Below, piece by piece: positions 54,996 to 63,963 of a DNA stretch of 64,000 bases; position 1 is the first letter of the stretch, and every line of letters starts with the position of its first letter. A program made the position numbers and the translations under genes. The notes under the pieces are model-generated. The model ran no database searches. It was not told where the DNA came from and worked only from the letters and a program-made list of their open reading frames with translations. Origin of the DNA: Pirellulaceae bacterium (GTDB lineage: Bacteria; Planctomycetota; Planctomycetia; Pirellulales; Pirellulaceae); contig JAGYIQ010000010.1 in the NCBI GenBank assembly GCA_018402565.1, positions 62,001 to 126,000 of the forward strand, read 5' to 3'.

Positions 54996-55765
54996 CCACG
55001 AGTTCCTTTCGCTCCAGACGACGCCACCGGCCCCCCCGCTCCATCAATCTCGCCATCCCCCGACGCCCCACCTGCCGCACTGCTCGCCACACTGCCCGCC
55101 GCCCCACCTGCCACACTGCCCGCCGCACTGCTCGCAGCATTGGGTGCCATAACGTTGGAGCCAACGCTTGCCGGTGGTGAATACGCGCCCGCCGGCAGAG
55201 CACCCCGCGGGGCACCCGACCAATCCGCTCGCTCCAACCACCTCAAAATCTGCTCGCTGACTTGCACCGATGTCCATTCGGAGGTGTCCAACTTCAAGTT
55301 TGCACATTGCTGGTAAGTGGGCAGCCGCAAAGACAGGATGTGCTCCGTCTCCTCCAATAACGACCACTCGGTCACACCCGACTCGGTCAACGGCGGTCGC
55401 TGCGTGGCCGAAACGTCATCCTTCTGCACTCGCTCGACCAATACCTGCGGCGAGGCCACCAATAACACGGTCAGGCCAGAAGCCTCCAACAACCGTCGGT
55501 TCTCGGGCCGCAACACGGAACCGCCCCCCAGCGACACGACGTGGGGCGTCCCAGCGGTCTCCGCGACCAATTTCGCCAATGTATTGGACTCCAGTTCCCG
55601 GAAGTGGCCTTGCCCCAACTTGGCAAAGATCTCCGTCACCGTCTTGCCGGCATCCTGTTGGATCCGTTCATCCAAGTCGACCCACGGCCGGTCCAACGCC
55701 GCCGCCAACAGCCGTCCAACCGTCGATTTTCCACAACCCCGCGGGCCGATCAAATACAAATTCAT
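54992..55765 (-). CDS. aroK: Shikimate kinase with C-terminal low-complexity tail
   Basis: A 257-residue enzyme that phosphorylates shikimate at O3 for chorismate synthesis. Walker A is GPRGCGKST (7-15); DLDERIQQDAG (near 31) and VSLGGGSVL (near 78) are the shikimate-binding segments; the lid has QRPPL (near 122). The kinase core ends near residue 185. The remaining 70 residues are Ala/Gly/Ser repeats (units such as AAGSVAGG) encoded by short DNA repeats, unlike family members. The tail overlaps the next gene by four bases. The start has no rival upstream. Confidence 0.92.
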   Translation of the reverse strand: MNLYLIGPRGCGKSTVGRLLAAALDRPWVDLDERIQQDAGKTVTEIFAKLGQGHFRELESNTLAKLVAETAGTPHVVSLGGGSVLRPENRRLLEASGLTVLLVASPQVLVERVQKDDVSATQRPPLTESGVTEWSLLEETEHILSLRLPTYQQCANLKLDTSEWTSVQVSEQILRWLERADWSGAPRGALPAGAYSPPASVGSNVMAPNAASSAAGSVAGGAAGSVASSAAGGASGDGEIDGAGGPVASSGAKGTRG

Positions 55766-55958
55766 AACCTACCCATCGCTCCTGAAGATTCACTCGCTGC
55801 AGTACCGCAATATCCTAGCGACTTCCCCCATTCCTGTAACCACTGATCGTGGAACTGTTCGTGCCTCCACACACGAGTTAGAATCAGCCGGTTCGGCCTC
55901 CCGAAACGCTGACTTATACCCATCAGACCCCGGTTTTGCCCGTCCGAAAGTTCTCGCC

Positions 55959-57308
55959 ATGCGGCTATTGATGGCCACCGACCAGCCGTTCTGGCACGCA
56001 CGCGGGGGCGCCCACCAGCGGATCCGCTCCCTCTGGGCCGCCCTGCAACGCCAACTGCCAGCCCCACCCGCTGACTCCGCGATCTTCTACCTCGGCGATC
56101 CAAGCGACGCTCCCCCGCCCCACCACCCAGACCCACTGGGACGGATCATCGCTCCGCCACACCCCACCCGCCGTTCAACACGGTCGGATGCCGGATCGAC
56201 AACCAGCCCCCCAGCCTGGCGACGCTGGTTGCCTTGGCTCCCAAAATCGCCGCTGACCCGCGCGATCGAGCCGGCGGGGATAACAGCAGATACCGCCGCA
56301 CCCCCCGGTCTGACACTGGCCGATTACCGCTGGCCCTGGGTCGCCTCCCACTTCCGCCAAGCCCTCCGTGACCATCGCCCCGACGTCGTGCTCCTCGAAT
56401 ACGTGACCATGACCTACTTGATCGGCATGGCCACACCCCACCAACGCCAACAGACCCTCTGGGTGGTCGACTCCCACGATTGCCTCTCTCAACGCCGAGA
56501 ACAGTTCGCTGCCCTGGACCAGCCCCACTGGCTGCAGATCTCCGAGGCCGAAGAAGCTCACGCGCTCGGCTCGACCGATTTAGTCATCGCCATCCAAGAC
56601 GCCGAAGCTCGCTGGTTCGCTCCCCGCATCGCGCCCACCCCCGTCGTTGTGGCCGGGCACGCCCCCGACATGACAGACTTGGACGCGTCAGACCCGGAAG
56701 TGACCGAGCCGCCGTCGCTGCGGGCCGGAACTGACGCCGCTCGCGGGACCCCCGCGTTGGTCGTCGGTTGCCTGGCCTCCGATAACTTCCCCAATCGGCA
56801 CGCTGTCTGTTCCTGGCTCACGCAGGTGGCCGAGTCCCTCGTTGAAGGGCCCGTCCGCTTCTGCTTCGCCGGGACCCTGTGCCACGCCCTCCAAACGGAA
56901 ATCGATCGCGGACTCTGGTCCGAACCACTCGTCAGCCGGATCCGTTGTTTGGGCCCAATCACCCACATCGCCGAGTTCTATCGCCAGGTCGATGTGGTGA
57001 TCAACCCCGTCCAAATCGGCACCGGACTCAAGATCAAATCCGTCGAGGCCCTGGCACACGGTCGCCCGCTCCTGGCGTCCCCGCACAGCGCCGGAGACCT
57101 GCCGACCAAAGACGCCGGCGTCGTCATCTGCGATGCACCCGCCGACTGGCGTTTGGCCATCGAGTCGCTTGTGCAATCGCCCGGAGCCTTGGCCGCTGCC
57201 AGTGAGAAGGCTCGCAATTATTCCCAACAACAGCTTGCGCCGAGCACCGTCTATCGAGAACTCGTCGACCAAATCCACGCACGACTCGCCGCCAAACAAT
57301 CAAGCTGA
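55959..57308 (+). CDS. Glycosyltransferase, GT4-like
   Basis: A 449-residue GT-B type glycosyltransferase. The N-domain begins MRLLMATDQPFWHARGGAHQR. Residues 145-165 (DVVLLEYVTMTYL) are a Rossmann strand. The C-domain has GCLASDNFPNRHAV, RIRCLGPI and the nucleotide-sugar site VVINPVQIGTGLKIKSVEALAHGRPLLAS. In the last motif the GT4 E-x7-E is only partly kept. It would transfer a sugar to a lipid or glycan. The ATG at 55959 matches the family N-terminus; the open frame runs back to 55317 through aroK antisense and is rejected. Confidence 0.85.
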   Translation: MRLLMATDQPFWHARGGAHQRIRSLWAALQRQLPAPPADSAIFYLGDPSDAPPPHHPDPLGRIIAPPHPTRRSTRSDAGSTTSPPAWRRWLPWLPKSPLTRAIEPAGITADTAAPPGLTLADYRWPWVASHFRQALRDHRPDVVLLEYVTMTYLIGMATPHQRQQTLWVVDSHDCLSQRREQFAALDQPHWLQISEAEEAHALGSTDLVIAIQDAEARWFAPRIAPTPVVVAGHAPDMTDLDASDPEVTEPPSLRAGTDAARGTPALVVGCLASDNFPNRHAVCSWLTQVAESLVEGPVRFCFAGTLCHALQTEIDRGLWSEPLVSRIRCLGPITHIAEFYRQVDVVINPVQIGTGLKIKSVEALAHGRPLLASPHSAGDLPTKDAGVVICDAPADWRLAIESLVQSPGALAAASEKARNYSQQQLAPSTVYRELVDQIHARLAAKQSS

Positions 57309-57344
57309 ATAAGTTGGAGCACCTAAGCTTGGTCCCCAAATTCC

Positions 57345-58296
57345 GCCTTTTGTTCCGTCGCGGAATGCGTCGAGGGCTTGTTGATTTTTCCGTAGCGGAA
57401 TGCGTCAAGCATTTCGATTGAAGCGTAAATGCCGTGTTCTTGCACGATGTCCTTGAATCTAGCTACTTATTCGTGTGATAGTCCAGGAAAATCAACAAGC
57501 CCTCGACGCATTTCGATTGACGCGGCAACTCCGTGTTCTTGCACGATGTCCTTGAATCGAGCTACTTATTCGCGTGATAGTCTGGAAAAATCAACAAGCC
57601 CTCGACGCAGTTCGCTCGCCACGGAGTCCCGAAAAATCAACAAGCCCTCGTGTCGGTGGGGGCATGACTGAGCCGCTACCGACTGGGCCGCTCGGTTGTG
57701 TGTTGCCCAGCGACACCCAGCTTGTCGCTTGTCGATTTTTCCGTCGCGGAATGCGTCGAGGGCTTGTTGATTTTTCCGTAGCGGAATGCGTCAAGCATTT
57801 CGATTGACGCGTAAATGCCGTGTTCTTGCACGATGTCCTTGAATCGAGCTACTTATTCGCGTGATAGTCTGGAAAAATCAACAAGCCCTCGACGCAGTTC
57901 GCTCGCCACGGAGTCCCGGAAAATCAACAAGGCCCTCGCGTCGGTGGGGGCATGACTGAGCCGCTACCGACTGGGCCGCTCGGTTGCGTGTTGCCCAGCG
58001 ACACCCAGCTTGTCGCTTGTCGATTTTTCCGTCGCGGAATGCGTCGAGGGCTTGTTGATTTTTCCGTAGCGGAATGCGTCAAGCATTTCGATTGAAGCGG
58101 AAAAGCCGTGTTCTTGCACGATATTCTTGAATCGAGCTACTTATTCGCGTGATAGTCTGGAAAAATCAACAAGCCCTCGACGCAGTTCGCTCGCCACGGA
58201 GTCCCGAAAAATCAACAAGCCCTCGCGTCGGTGGGGGCATGACTGAGCCGCTACCGACTGGGTCGCTCGGTTGCGTGTTGCCCAGCGACACCCAGC
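57345..58296. repeat. Tandem array of about 290-bp units built from an inverted motif
   Basis: The motif AAAATCAACAAGCCCTCG occurs forward near 57488, 57586, 57632, 57874, 57920, 58161 and 58207, and inverted near 57366, 57751 and 58040. Unit starts by GGAATGCGTCGAGGG lie at 57362, 57747 and 58036 (intervals 385 and 289). A partial fourth unit ends inside the DUF368 gene. No gene is supported between 57309 and 58250. Confidence 0.9.
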
Positions 58297-59315
58297 ACCA
58301 TTCGATCAATTGCCAAGATCGCGATCGTTGCCACCAGCACGGTGGCGAAAATCCCCCAGTCCAAAGTCGAGGCCCCGTCCGGCCATCGCGCTTCATAGAC
58401 CCGCAGCGATAACTTGGGCTGCTCCGGAGTCGTGTTCGTCTGAAACGGATACAGACAGGGAATCGCGCCGATCATCAAGCCCAGCAAAAAGCAGCTGACC
58501 CGCCGCGGCCAACGCTGCAATAACCACTTCAATAACCGCGTCGTGGTCAACAGCCCCGTCGCACAACCACCCGCGAACACCGCCAAGTACAGGATGTTCA
58601 CCACCACGTTCTCGCCATGCAACAGCTGCGATGGGATCTGCACCAAGAACCCGTACACACCCAGCAACAACAGCAACATCGCGCCGCTGATCCCCGGCAG
58701 TATCATCGCGGTGATGCCAATGATTCCACTCAGGAATAGGTAGCCCCACGACGGTTCACCGACCGGGTTTCCCTGTTGACTCAGACTGATCGCACCAGCG
58801 ATGACCAAGCCCACCAATGTCCAACCCCAATGTCCCGGGTGGATGCCGACCGCCGCTTGCTGCGTACCAGCCGCGTCCGCCTCGCCGTTGATTGCCGCGT
58901 GGGATGCTGGACGCACCATCCGCCGATACATCAACCAGGCGCCCGCCAATAACATGCCGAGAAACGCGGCCAGGACGTAGCCACGAGTCGCATCTGCCGA
59001 CAACAGGCGTACCAAGGTCAGGATCGTAACGACTAACCCCGTGAGAATGCCCGTGCCCAAAGCCACCAGGAATCGCAAGTCAATCTGCTGAGCAAACGCC
59101 AGCCACTGGCGCTGCCAGAGTTGCCGGAAGGCCGTCGCGTCGAAGCCCGCAATGGCACCGATCAGCCGAGGATAAATCCCCGTCAACAAAGCCACGGTCC
59201 CCCCTGAAACACCCGGGACCACATCGGCCACGCCCATCAAGAAACCACGAAACGCCGTCGATAGATCCGCTCGCCACAAGGTCTTGTCCCAGTCCCTAAA
59301 AACGCAAATTGCCAC
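58251..59315 (-). CDS. DUF368 membrane protein, undecaprenyl-phosphate translocase family
   Basis: A 354-residue polytopic protein. The family signature DVVPGVSGGT is at residues 31-40, and a second copy of the fold begins MILPGISGAMLL near 200. About ten hydrophobic segments are visible. DUF368 proteins (PopT) have been reported as undecaprenyl-phosphate transporters that recycle the lipid carrier for cell-wall and glycan synthesis. The last roughly 15 residues (VAGQHATERPSR) and the stop lie in the repeat array, so the true C-terminus has been replaced. It is divergent from ispE with starts 74 bases apart. Confidence 0.88.
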   Translation of the reverse strand: MAICVFRDWDKTLWRADLSTAFRGFLMGVADVVPGVSGGTVALLTGIYPRLIGAIAGFDATAFRQLWQRQWLAFAQQIDLRFLVALGTGILTGLVVTILTLVRLLSADATRGYVLAAFLGMLLAGAWLMYRRMVRPASHAAINGEADAAGTQQAAVGIHPGHWGWTLVGLVIAGAISLSQQGNPVGEPSWGYLFLSGIIGITAMILPGISGAMLLLLLGVYGFLVQIPSQLLHGENVVVNILYLAVFAGGCATGLLTTTRLLKWLLQRWPRRVSCFLLGLMIGAIPCLYPFQTNTTPEQPKLSLRVYEARWPDGASTLDWGIFATVLVATIAILAIDRMVLGVAGQHATERPSR

Positions 59316-59388
59316 TCCGACCCGTTTCGAGTACTGTTATGGTCGAAGCCATTTTATCCGTCAAGTTGCCCGATGCTGTGGAAGCCGC

Positions 59389-60399
59389 ATGACTCTGCCC
59401 GTCCCCCCCCACCTGCCCCCCCCAGTCGTTCCGGTGCCTTCGGCTCTCCTGCCGGTTACCGATTCGCCAGTACTGACGCGGTTCTCTCCCGCCAAAGTCA
59501 ACGTCTGGCTTCGGGTGGGCGAGCGACTCCCCAACGGCTACCACGAGCTGGAGACCCTCATGCTGCCGATCTCCTGGGGGGATAAACTGACCGCTCGGCA
59601 GCAACCCGCCCACGTCACACTGGAGGTCGAACAGGGTTTTGACTTCAGCGGCTCCCCCGATGCCGTCTCCCGCGTGCCGACCGACGACTCCAATCTGATC
59701 GTCCGCATCGCCCGGGGGTTCTTGCGACATTGCCAGATCACGACGGGCGTGCACTTCCAGTTGTTCAAGTCGATCCCCGCCGGCGGGGGATTGGGCGGCG
59801 CCTCCTCCAATGCCGCCACCGCCCTGCTGCTGCTCAACGACCTCTTCCAACTCGGCTGGTCCTGGCGACAACTGGCGGCCTTCTCAGCCGACTACGGCAG
59901 CGACATCGCGTTTTTTACTCAACCCCAAGCGGCCGTCTGTACCGGTCGGGGGGAACAAGTGGCCCCCTGTCGCCATTCGAACCATCGGCCGCTGGTGGTG
60001 ATACGTCCGAATTTCGGCTTGGCCACACCCAGTGTTTTTGCCGAGTTGGCGCGGCGTCGGGCTGCGGATAACAAACCTAGCCAATCGCTGCGCGTAAAAA
60101 ATGAAGATCGGCTGTTGGGAGTCCGACCGAACGGCGGTATAGACTTCACGGTCGTTGTCAACAATGATTTGGAAGAGCCCGCTGTGGCGCTGAAACCTGA
60201 ATTAGAAGTCGTCCGACGGGTGGTCGCTTCTACGTCCCCCCTGAGCAATCAAATGACCGGGAGCGGGAGTTGCTGGTACGCGCAGTTTCGTCAGAAAAAG
60301 CAGGCTCTGTGGGCGAAAAATCGATTGTCAGGACAGCGATTGGGAAGGATCGAAATCGCTCGATCTATCAGTAGTCCCTTCGCCCACGAGACGGAATAG
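59389..60399 (+). CDS. ispE: 4-diphosphocytidyl-2-C-methyl-D-erythritol kinase
   Basis: GHMP kinase of the MEP isoprenoid pathway; it phosphorylates CDP-ME at O2. The protein is 336 residues. The first motif SPAKVNVWLRV is near residue 33, the glycine-rich ATP loop PAGGGLGGASSNAA at 130-143, the catalytic aspartate in GSDIAFF near 168, and the third motif MTGSGSCWYA near 285. The first 25 residues are proline-rich and family-atypical. ATG 59389 is preferred to the open frame from 59284, which lies opposite the DUF368 gene. Its stop TAG shares one base with the next GTG. Confidence 0.93.
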   Translation: MTLPVPPHLPPPVVPVPSALLPVTDSPVLTRFSPAKVNVWLRVGERLPNGYHELETLMLPISWGDKLTARQQPAHVTLEVEQGFDFSGSPDAVSRVPTDDSNLIVRIARGFLRHCQITTGVHFQLFKSIPAGGGLGGASSNAATALLLLNDLFQLGWSWRQLAAFSADYGSDIAFFTQPQAAVCTGRGEQVAPCRHSNHRPLVVIRPNFGLATPSVFAELARRRAADNKPSQSLRVKNEDRLLGVRPNGGIDFTVVVNNDLEEPAVALKPELEVVRRVVASTSPLSNQMTGSGSCWYAQFRQKKQALWAKNRLSGQRLGRIEIARSISSPFAHETE

Positions 60400-60842
60400 T
60401 GAATATTACTGAAGTCCGAATCAGCCTCGCGGCTGGCTCGGATGAGCAATTGCTCGGTTTTTGTACCATAACATTCGACCGCGCGTTTGTTGTCCGCGAT
60501 ATCAGAATCATCAATGGGGCCAACGGCCCGTTTGTGGCCATGCCCAGCCGCCGAGTGACAACGAACTGCGGAAATTGCAACGCGAAAAACTATCTCGGCT
60601 CTCGGTACTGCTCCGAATGCGGCAATCGCTTGCCACCACTCAGCCAAGTAAAACGACCCGAACGCGGTCGAGGCTATGTCGATATCGCCCACCCGATCAA
60701 CGCCCGCGCTCGTGAACAAATCCAATCCGCAATTCTCGAAGCATATCGTTCGGAAATTCAGCGTTCCCAGCAACCCGGCTACCAACCACTCGCACTCGAT
60801 GTCGACGTCGCCGTTAAAGTCGATAGCGCCAGCGACGAGTAG
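60399..60842 (+). CDS. spoVG: SpoVG family protein with zinc-ribbon insert
   Basis: A 147-residue member of the SpoVG family of small DNA/RNA-binding regulators. The N-terminal half ITEVRISL...TITFDRAFVVRDIRIING...FVAMPS matches the core. A zinc-ribbon pair, C57-x2-C60 and C71-x2-C74, is inserted where Firmicute SpoVG continues directly; then YVDIAHPINARAREQIQ closes the core. A GTG start at 60399 overlaps the ispE stop by one base, so the two are co-translated. ispE and spoVG are also neighbours in Bacillus, which supports the call. Confidence 0.9.
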   Translation: MNITEVRISLAAGSDEQLLGFCTITFDRAFVVRDIRIINGANGPFVAMPSRRVTTNCGNCNAKNYLGSRYCSECGNRLPPLSQVKRPERGRGYVDIAHPINARAREQIQSAILEAYRSEIQRSQQPGYQPLALDVDVAVKVDSASDE

Positions 60843-60862
60843 CTCCGTGCACAAGTAGCTCG

Positions 60863-62222
60863 GTAACCGTTCACGCCTCGTAGGGTGTCATGCAGCAAGT
60901 CGGGCTAACCGTACGATCGGTTTGCGACCAAGAGCAACTGGAGAACGCAACCGGTTTGCCCCGCGAACCAACCGACTTGCGGAATGCACCATCCCCGAGG
61001 ATCACCTCCCACCCGTGAACGGTTACCGAGTCACGTAACCGTTCACGACTCGTAGGGTGTCATGCAGCAAGTCGGGCTAACCTTACGATCGGTTTGCGAG
61101 CAAGAGCAACTGGAGAACGCTACCGGTTTGCCTCGCGAACCAACCGACTTGCGGAATGCACCAGCCCCAAGGATCACCTCCCACCCGTGAACGGTTACCG
61201 AATAGCGTAACCATTCACGCCTCTTAGGATGTCATGCAGCAAGTCGGGCTAACCGGACGATCGGTTTGCGAGCAAGAGCAACTGGAGAACGCAACCGGTT
61301 TGCCTCGCGAACCAACCGACTTGCGGAATGCACCATCCCCCGAGGATTACCTCCCACCCGTGAACGGTTACCGATTCGAGTAACCGTTCACGCCTCGTAG
61401 GGTGTCATGCAGCAAGTCGGGCTAACCGGACGATCGGTTTGCGAGCAAGAGCAACTGGAGAGCGCCACCGGTTTGCCCCGCGAACCAACCGACTTGCGGA
61501 ATGCACCATCCCCGAGGATCACCTCCCACCCGTGAACGGTTAGCGAGTCACGAAACCGTTCACGACTCGTGGGGTGTCATGCAGCAAGTCGGGCTAACCG
61601 TACGATCGGTTTGCGAGCAAGAGCAACTGGAGAACGCTACCGGTTTGCCCCGAGAACCATTCGACTTGCGGAATGCACCATCCCCCGAGGATTACCTCCC
61701 ACCCGTGAACGGTTACCGATTCGAGTAACCGTTCACGCCTCGTAGGGTGTCATGCAGCAAGTCGGGCTAACCGGACGATCGGTTTGCGAGCAAGAGCAAC
61801 TGGAGAACGCAACCGGTTTGCCCCGCGAACCATCCGACTTGCGGAATGCACCATCCCCGAGGATCACCTCCCACCCGTGAACGGTTACCGAGTCACGTAA
61901 CCGTTCACGCCTCGTAGGGTGTCATGCAGCAAGTCGGGCTAACCGGACGATCGGTTTGCGAGCAAGAGCAACTGGAGAGCGCCACCGGTTTGCCCCGCGA
62001 ACCAACCGACTTGCGGAATGCACCATCCCCGAGGATCACCTCCCACCCGTGAACGGTTACCGAGCCGCGTAACCGTTCACGCCTCGTAGGGTGTCATGCA
62101 GCAAGTCGGGCTAACCCTCGGATCGTTGGCGAGTAAAAATCACTGGAGAGCGCCACCGGTTTGCCCCGAGACCCATCCGACTTGCGGAATGCACCATCCC
62201 CGAGGATTACCTCCCACCCGTG
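60863..62222. repeat. Eight tandem 172-bp palindromic units
   Basis: Units start at 60863, 61035, 61207, 61380, 61552, 61725, 61897 and 62069. Each starts GTAACCGTTCAC (sometimes GTAACCATTCAC or GAAACCGTTCAC) and ends GTGAACGGTTAC before an 8-10-base spacer. Inner complementary pairs GGGTG/CACC, TGCA/TGCA and GCAAGTCGG/CCGACTTGC make each unit one nested palindrome. The eighth unit is more diverged and lacks the right arm. Short frames inside recur in all units and are not called. Confidence 0.95.
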
Positions 62223-62241
62223 TGCCGGCAATTAGAAATAG

Positions 62242-62284
62242 TCGGAGTGACATGATTCGAACATGCGACCTCTACGTCCCGAAA
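62242..62284 (-). other. 3' end of a tRNA-Pro (NGG), probable attachment site
   Basis: Read on the complement: anticodon-loop-like TTCGGGA, stem CGTAG, variable AGGTC, T-arm GCATG-TTCGAAT-CATGT, acceptor CACTCCG with discriminator A. The 5' half of a tRNA is not found upstream (the next bases are AT-rich). This is what remains at the far end of an element that has integrated into a tRNA gene. By the orientation, the element lies to the right (62285 onward) and the intact tRNA would be beyond the window. Confidence 0.75.
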
Positions 62285-62455
62285 ATCTCAAAAAACAGGC
62301 CAGTTTTTCGCCTTTTGGCTCAACTGTCTAGCATTGTATGCCGACGGGGAGAATTGCAACACGGCTGCACGATTTGCATTTTTAGCGGTAAAAGTGGGTG
62401 TCCTAAAATCAAAACCGGTACAATACCGGGTTTCTGATAACACTTCACTCTACGC
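62285..62455. other. AT-rich region right of the tRNA fragment
   Basis: Base composition drops compared with the neighbouring DNA. It contains an inverted repeat around CCGGTACAATACCGG (62415-62429). No gene is seen. Confidence 0.4.
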
Positions 62456-63125
62456 TTAATGGAAATAGGCAGAAAAGGCTCCCAGATAACCCGCAACCAC
62501 CCCATGGAGTCGCTCGGGTCGGTCGATCAATACTCGCCCCAGATAGACCGCCAGGCAGTCGGGGCAATAGTCATCCGGTCGGGTGGTGGTGTGTCGGTCC
62601 CCGCAGCCGGGGCAGGTGATCGGGCGGGGCTGGGGTGTAGTCCTAGGATGCCCACCCATGCCCCAGCGGTGGCCGGTAGGAGCGTCTCGAGGCGGCGGCC
62701 CGGTCGTCGGGGCGGTGGCCGATCCGATAGACGGGGCCGACGATGGGACCGGCCGCAGCGATGGCCCAGGCGGCCAGGGTGGGCACCGCCAGCGGGTTCC
62801 CAGCTCAAGGTCGAACAGGCGGAGCGTGGCCCCGGTGGCGGTGTCGCGGACCCGCAGCTGAGGCGGGGCCGATGCTGCGGTTGGCGACCGCCAAACTCCG
62901 CAAAGGTCAGGGGGTGGGCTGCCAGGTCCCGAATGGCCAGGATGCGGAAGCGACGGACGGGGCCAAACTCGGCCGCCAGACCCGCTCGGATTCGTCGAAT
63001 CGATCCGCGATCAGGTCGCCCACGGTCAGCGGGTGACGGCTGGGGTTGGCTCTTTGGGCCGGGGGCGGGTGGCTGTGGGCATGGTGGCGATCCGTGGCGG
63101 TCGGGCTGGGGTGATCCGATCATAC
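62456..63125 (-). pseudogene. Possible decayed gene ending in a zinc-finger domain
   Basis: The last frame (62456-62659 and its upstream continuation) encodes CPGCGDRHTTT...DYCPDCLAVYLGRVL, a C-x2-C/C-x2-C zinc ribbon, with LRVRDTATGATLRLFDLE upstream in the same frame. Protein-like segments RRFRILAIRDLAAHPLTFAEF and LTVGDLIADRFDES lie further upstream but in two other frames, with stops. This looks like a gene broken by frameshifts, or two genes, or chance in GC-rich DNA. The zinc ribbon at the end is the best supported part. Confidence 0.35.
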
Positions 63126-63150
63126 CATTTTCTGGGGCAGGTTTCCCAAA

Positions 63151-63700
63151 CGAATCAGCGGGCTCGGCTGTGCCGTGGGTGCTGGGTGCCGAGGTGGAAA
63201 ATTTGCCACAACGGGAGATCGGCGAATCAGCGGCTCGGCCGTGCCGTGGTGCTGGGTGGTGGAAGTAATAGTTACTAATGTAACCAATACTTCAGCGAGA
63301 ACCAGCGGCTCGGCTGTGCCGTGGGTGCTGGGTGACCGCGCGGCACCCATCGCGTTATATTATCACGCTTGAACCAGCGGCTCGGCTGTGGCTTTGGTGC
63401 TGGGTGTGGCCTTTGGCCAGGGTTGGTTCTCACGTACTGAACCAGCGGCTCGGCGTGTGGTGCTGGGTGTCTGGTCAGCAAAGCAGTCCGGTAAATTTAC
63501 CGGACCTTAGAACCAGCGGCTCGGCTGTGGCTTTGGTGCTGGGTGTCGTGGAGCCACAAGGTCCGGTAAATTTACCTGACCTTAGAACCAGCGGCTCGGC
63601 TGTGGCTTTGGTGCCGGTGGCCATCTCAGAAGGTGGAAAATTTGCCACCTATTGAACCAGCGGCTCGGCTGTGGCTTTGGTGCTGGGGTGGGGCCGATCT
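63151..63700. repeat. Array of eight 31-38-bp repeats with palindromic spacers
   Basis: Repeats start at about 63151, 63224, 63299, 63371, 63439, 63510, 63585 and 63654; the consensus begins GAACCAGCGGCTCGGCTGTG and ends GGTGCTGGGTG. Spacers are 32-41 bases and differ, but each contains an inverted repeat; the clearest is GTCCGGTAAATTTACCGGAC in the fifth. Repeats vary in the middle. No cas genes are in the window. This is CRISPR-like in spacing only. Confidence 0.85.
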
Positions 63701-63933
63701 TGCGGCCTCGTAACTCCGGGCCTTTGACGTCGATTTGCGAGCGGTCGGTTTTTTGCGTGTTTGAAACTTCTGTTTTCTTTGTGTTTTGCGGCTTCAAACG
63801 TCCTAAGCTACTCGGGCCAGACGGTTGCGAGCGGTGGCGGGGGTTTTGGCGTTACTTCGCCGCTCGCGTGTTTTCGTTCGATGGGTCGTTGGGCGGGTGT
63901 GGGCCTCTCGCGGGCAATTTGTGTCATATAGAC
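63701..63933. other. Intergenic, no feature seen
   Basis: Nothing could be named in this stretch except a T-rich segment at 63747-63786. Confidence 0.3.
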
Positions 63934-63963
63934 AAAAAGGCCCCAGCGATTTGCCGGGGCCTT
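63934..63963 (-). terminator. Rho-independent terminator
   Basis: On the complement: AAGGCCCC, an 11-base loop, GGGGCCTT, then TTTTTG. It would end a leftward gene whose stop TAG may be at 63989-63991 (CCC AAG TAG on the complement), just inside the right edge. Confidence 0.75.

Noticed and set aside
55317..55958. Extended N-terminus of the glycosyltransferase
   Set aside because: It overlaps aroK in antisense; family alignment begins at MRLLMATDQ (55959).
61501..62437. 75- and 113-codon frames within the 172-bp units and tRNA fragment
   Set aside because: The same frame appears in each unit and runs into the tRNA remnant; no independent coding evidence.
62527..63123. 198-codon frame on the complement
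   Set aside because: Arg/Pro-rich composition typical of an out-of-frame reading of GC-rich DNA; only one internal stretch looks protein-like.
63151..63700. Calling the array a CRISPR
   Set aside because: Repeats are not identical, spacers contain palindromes, and no cas gene is visible. It is kept as a repeat array.
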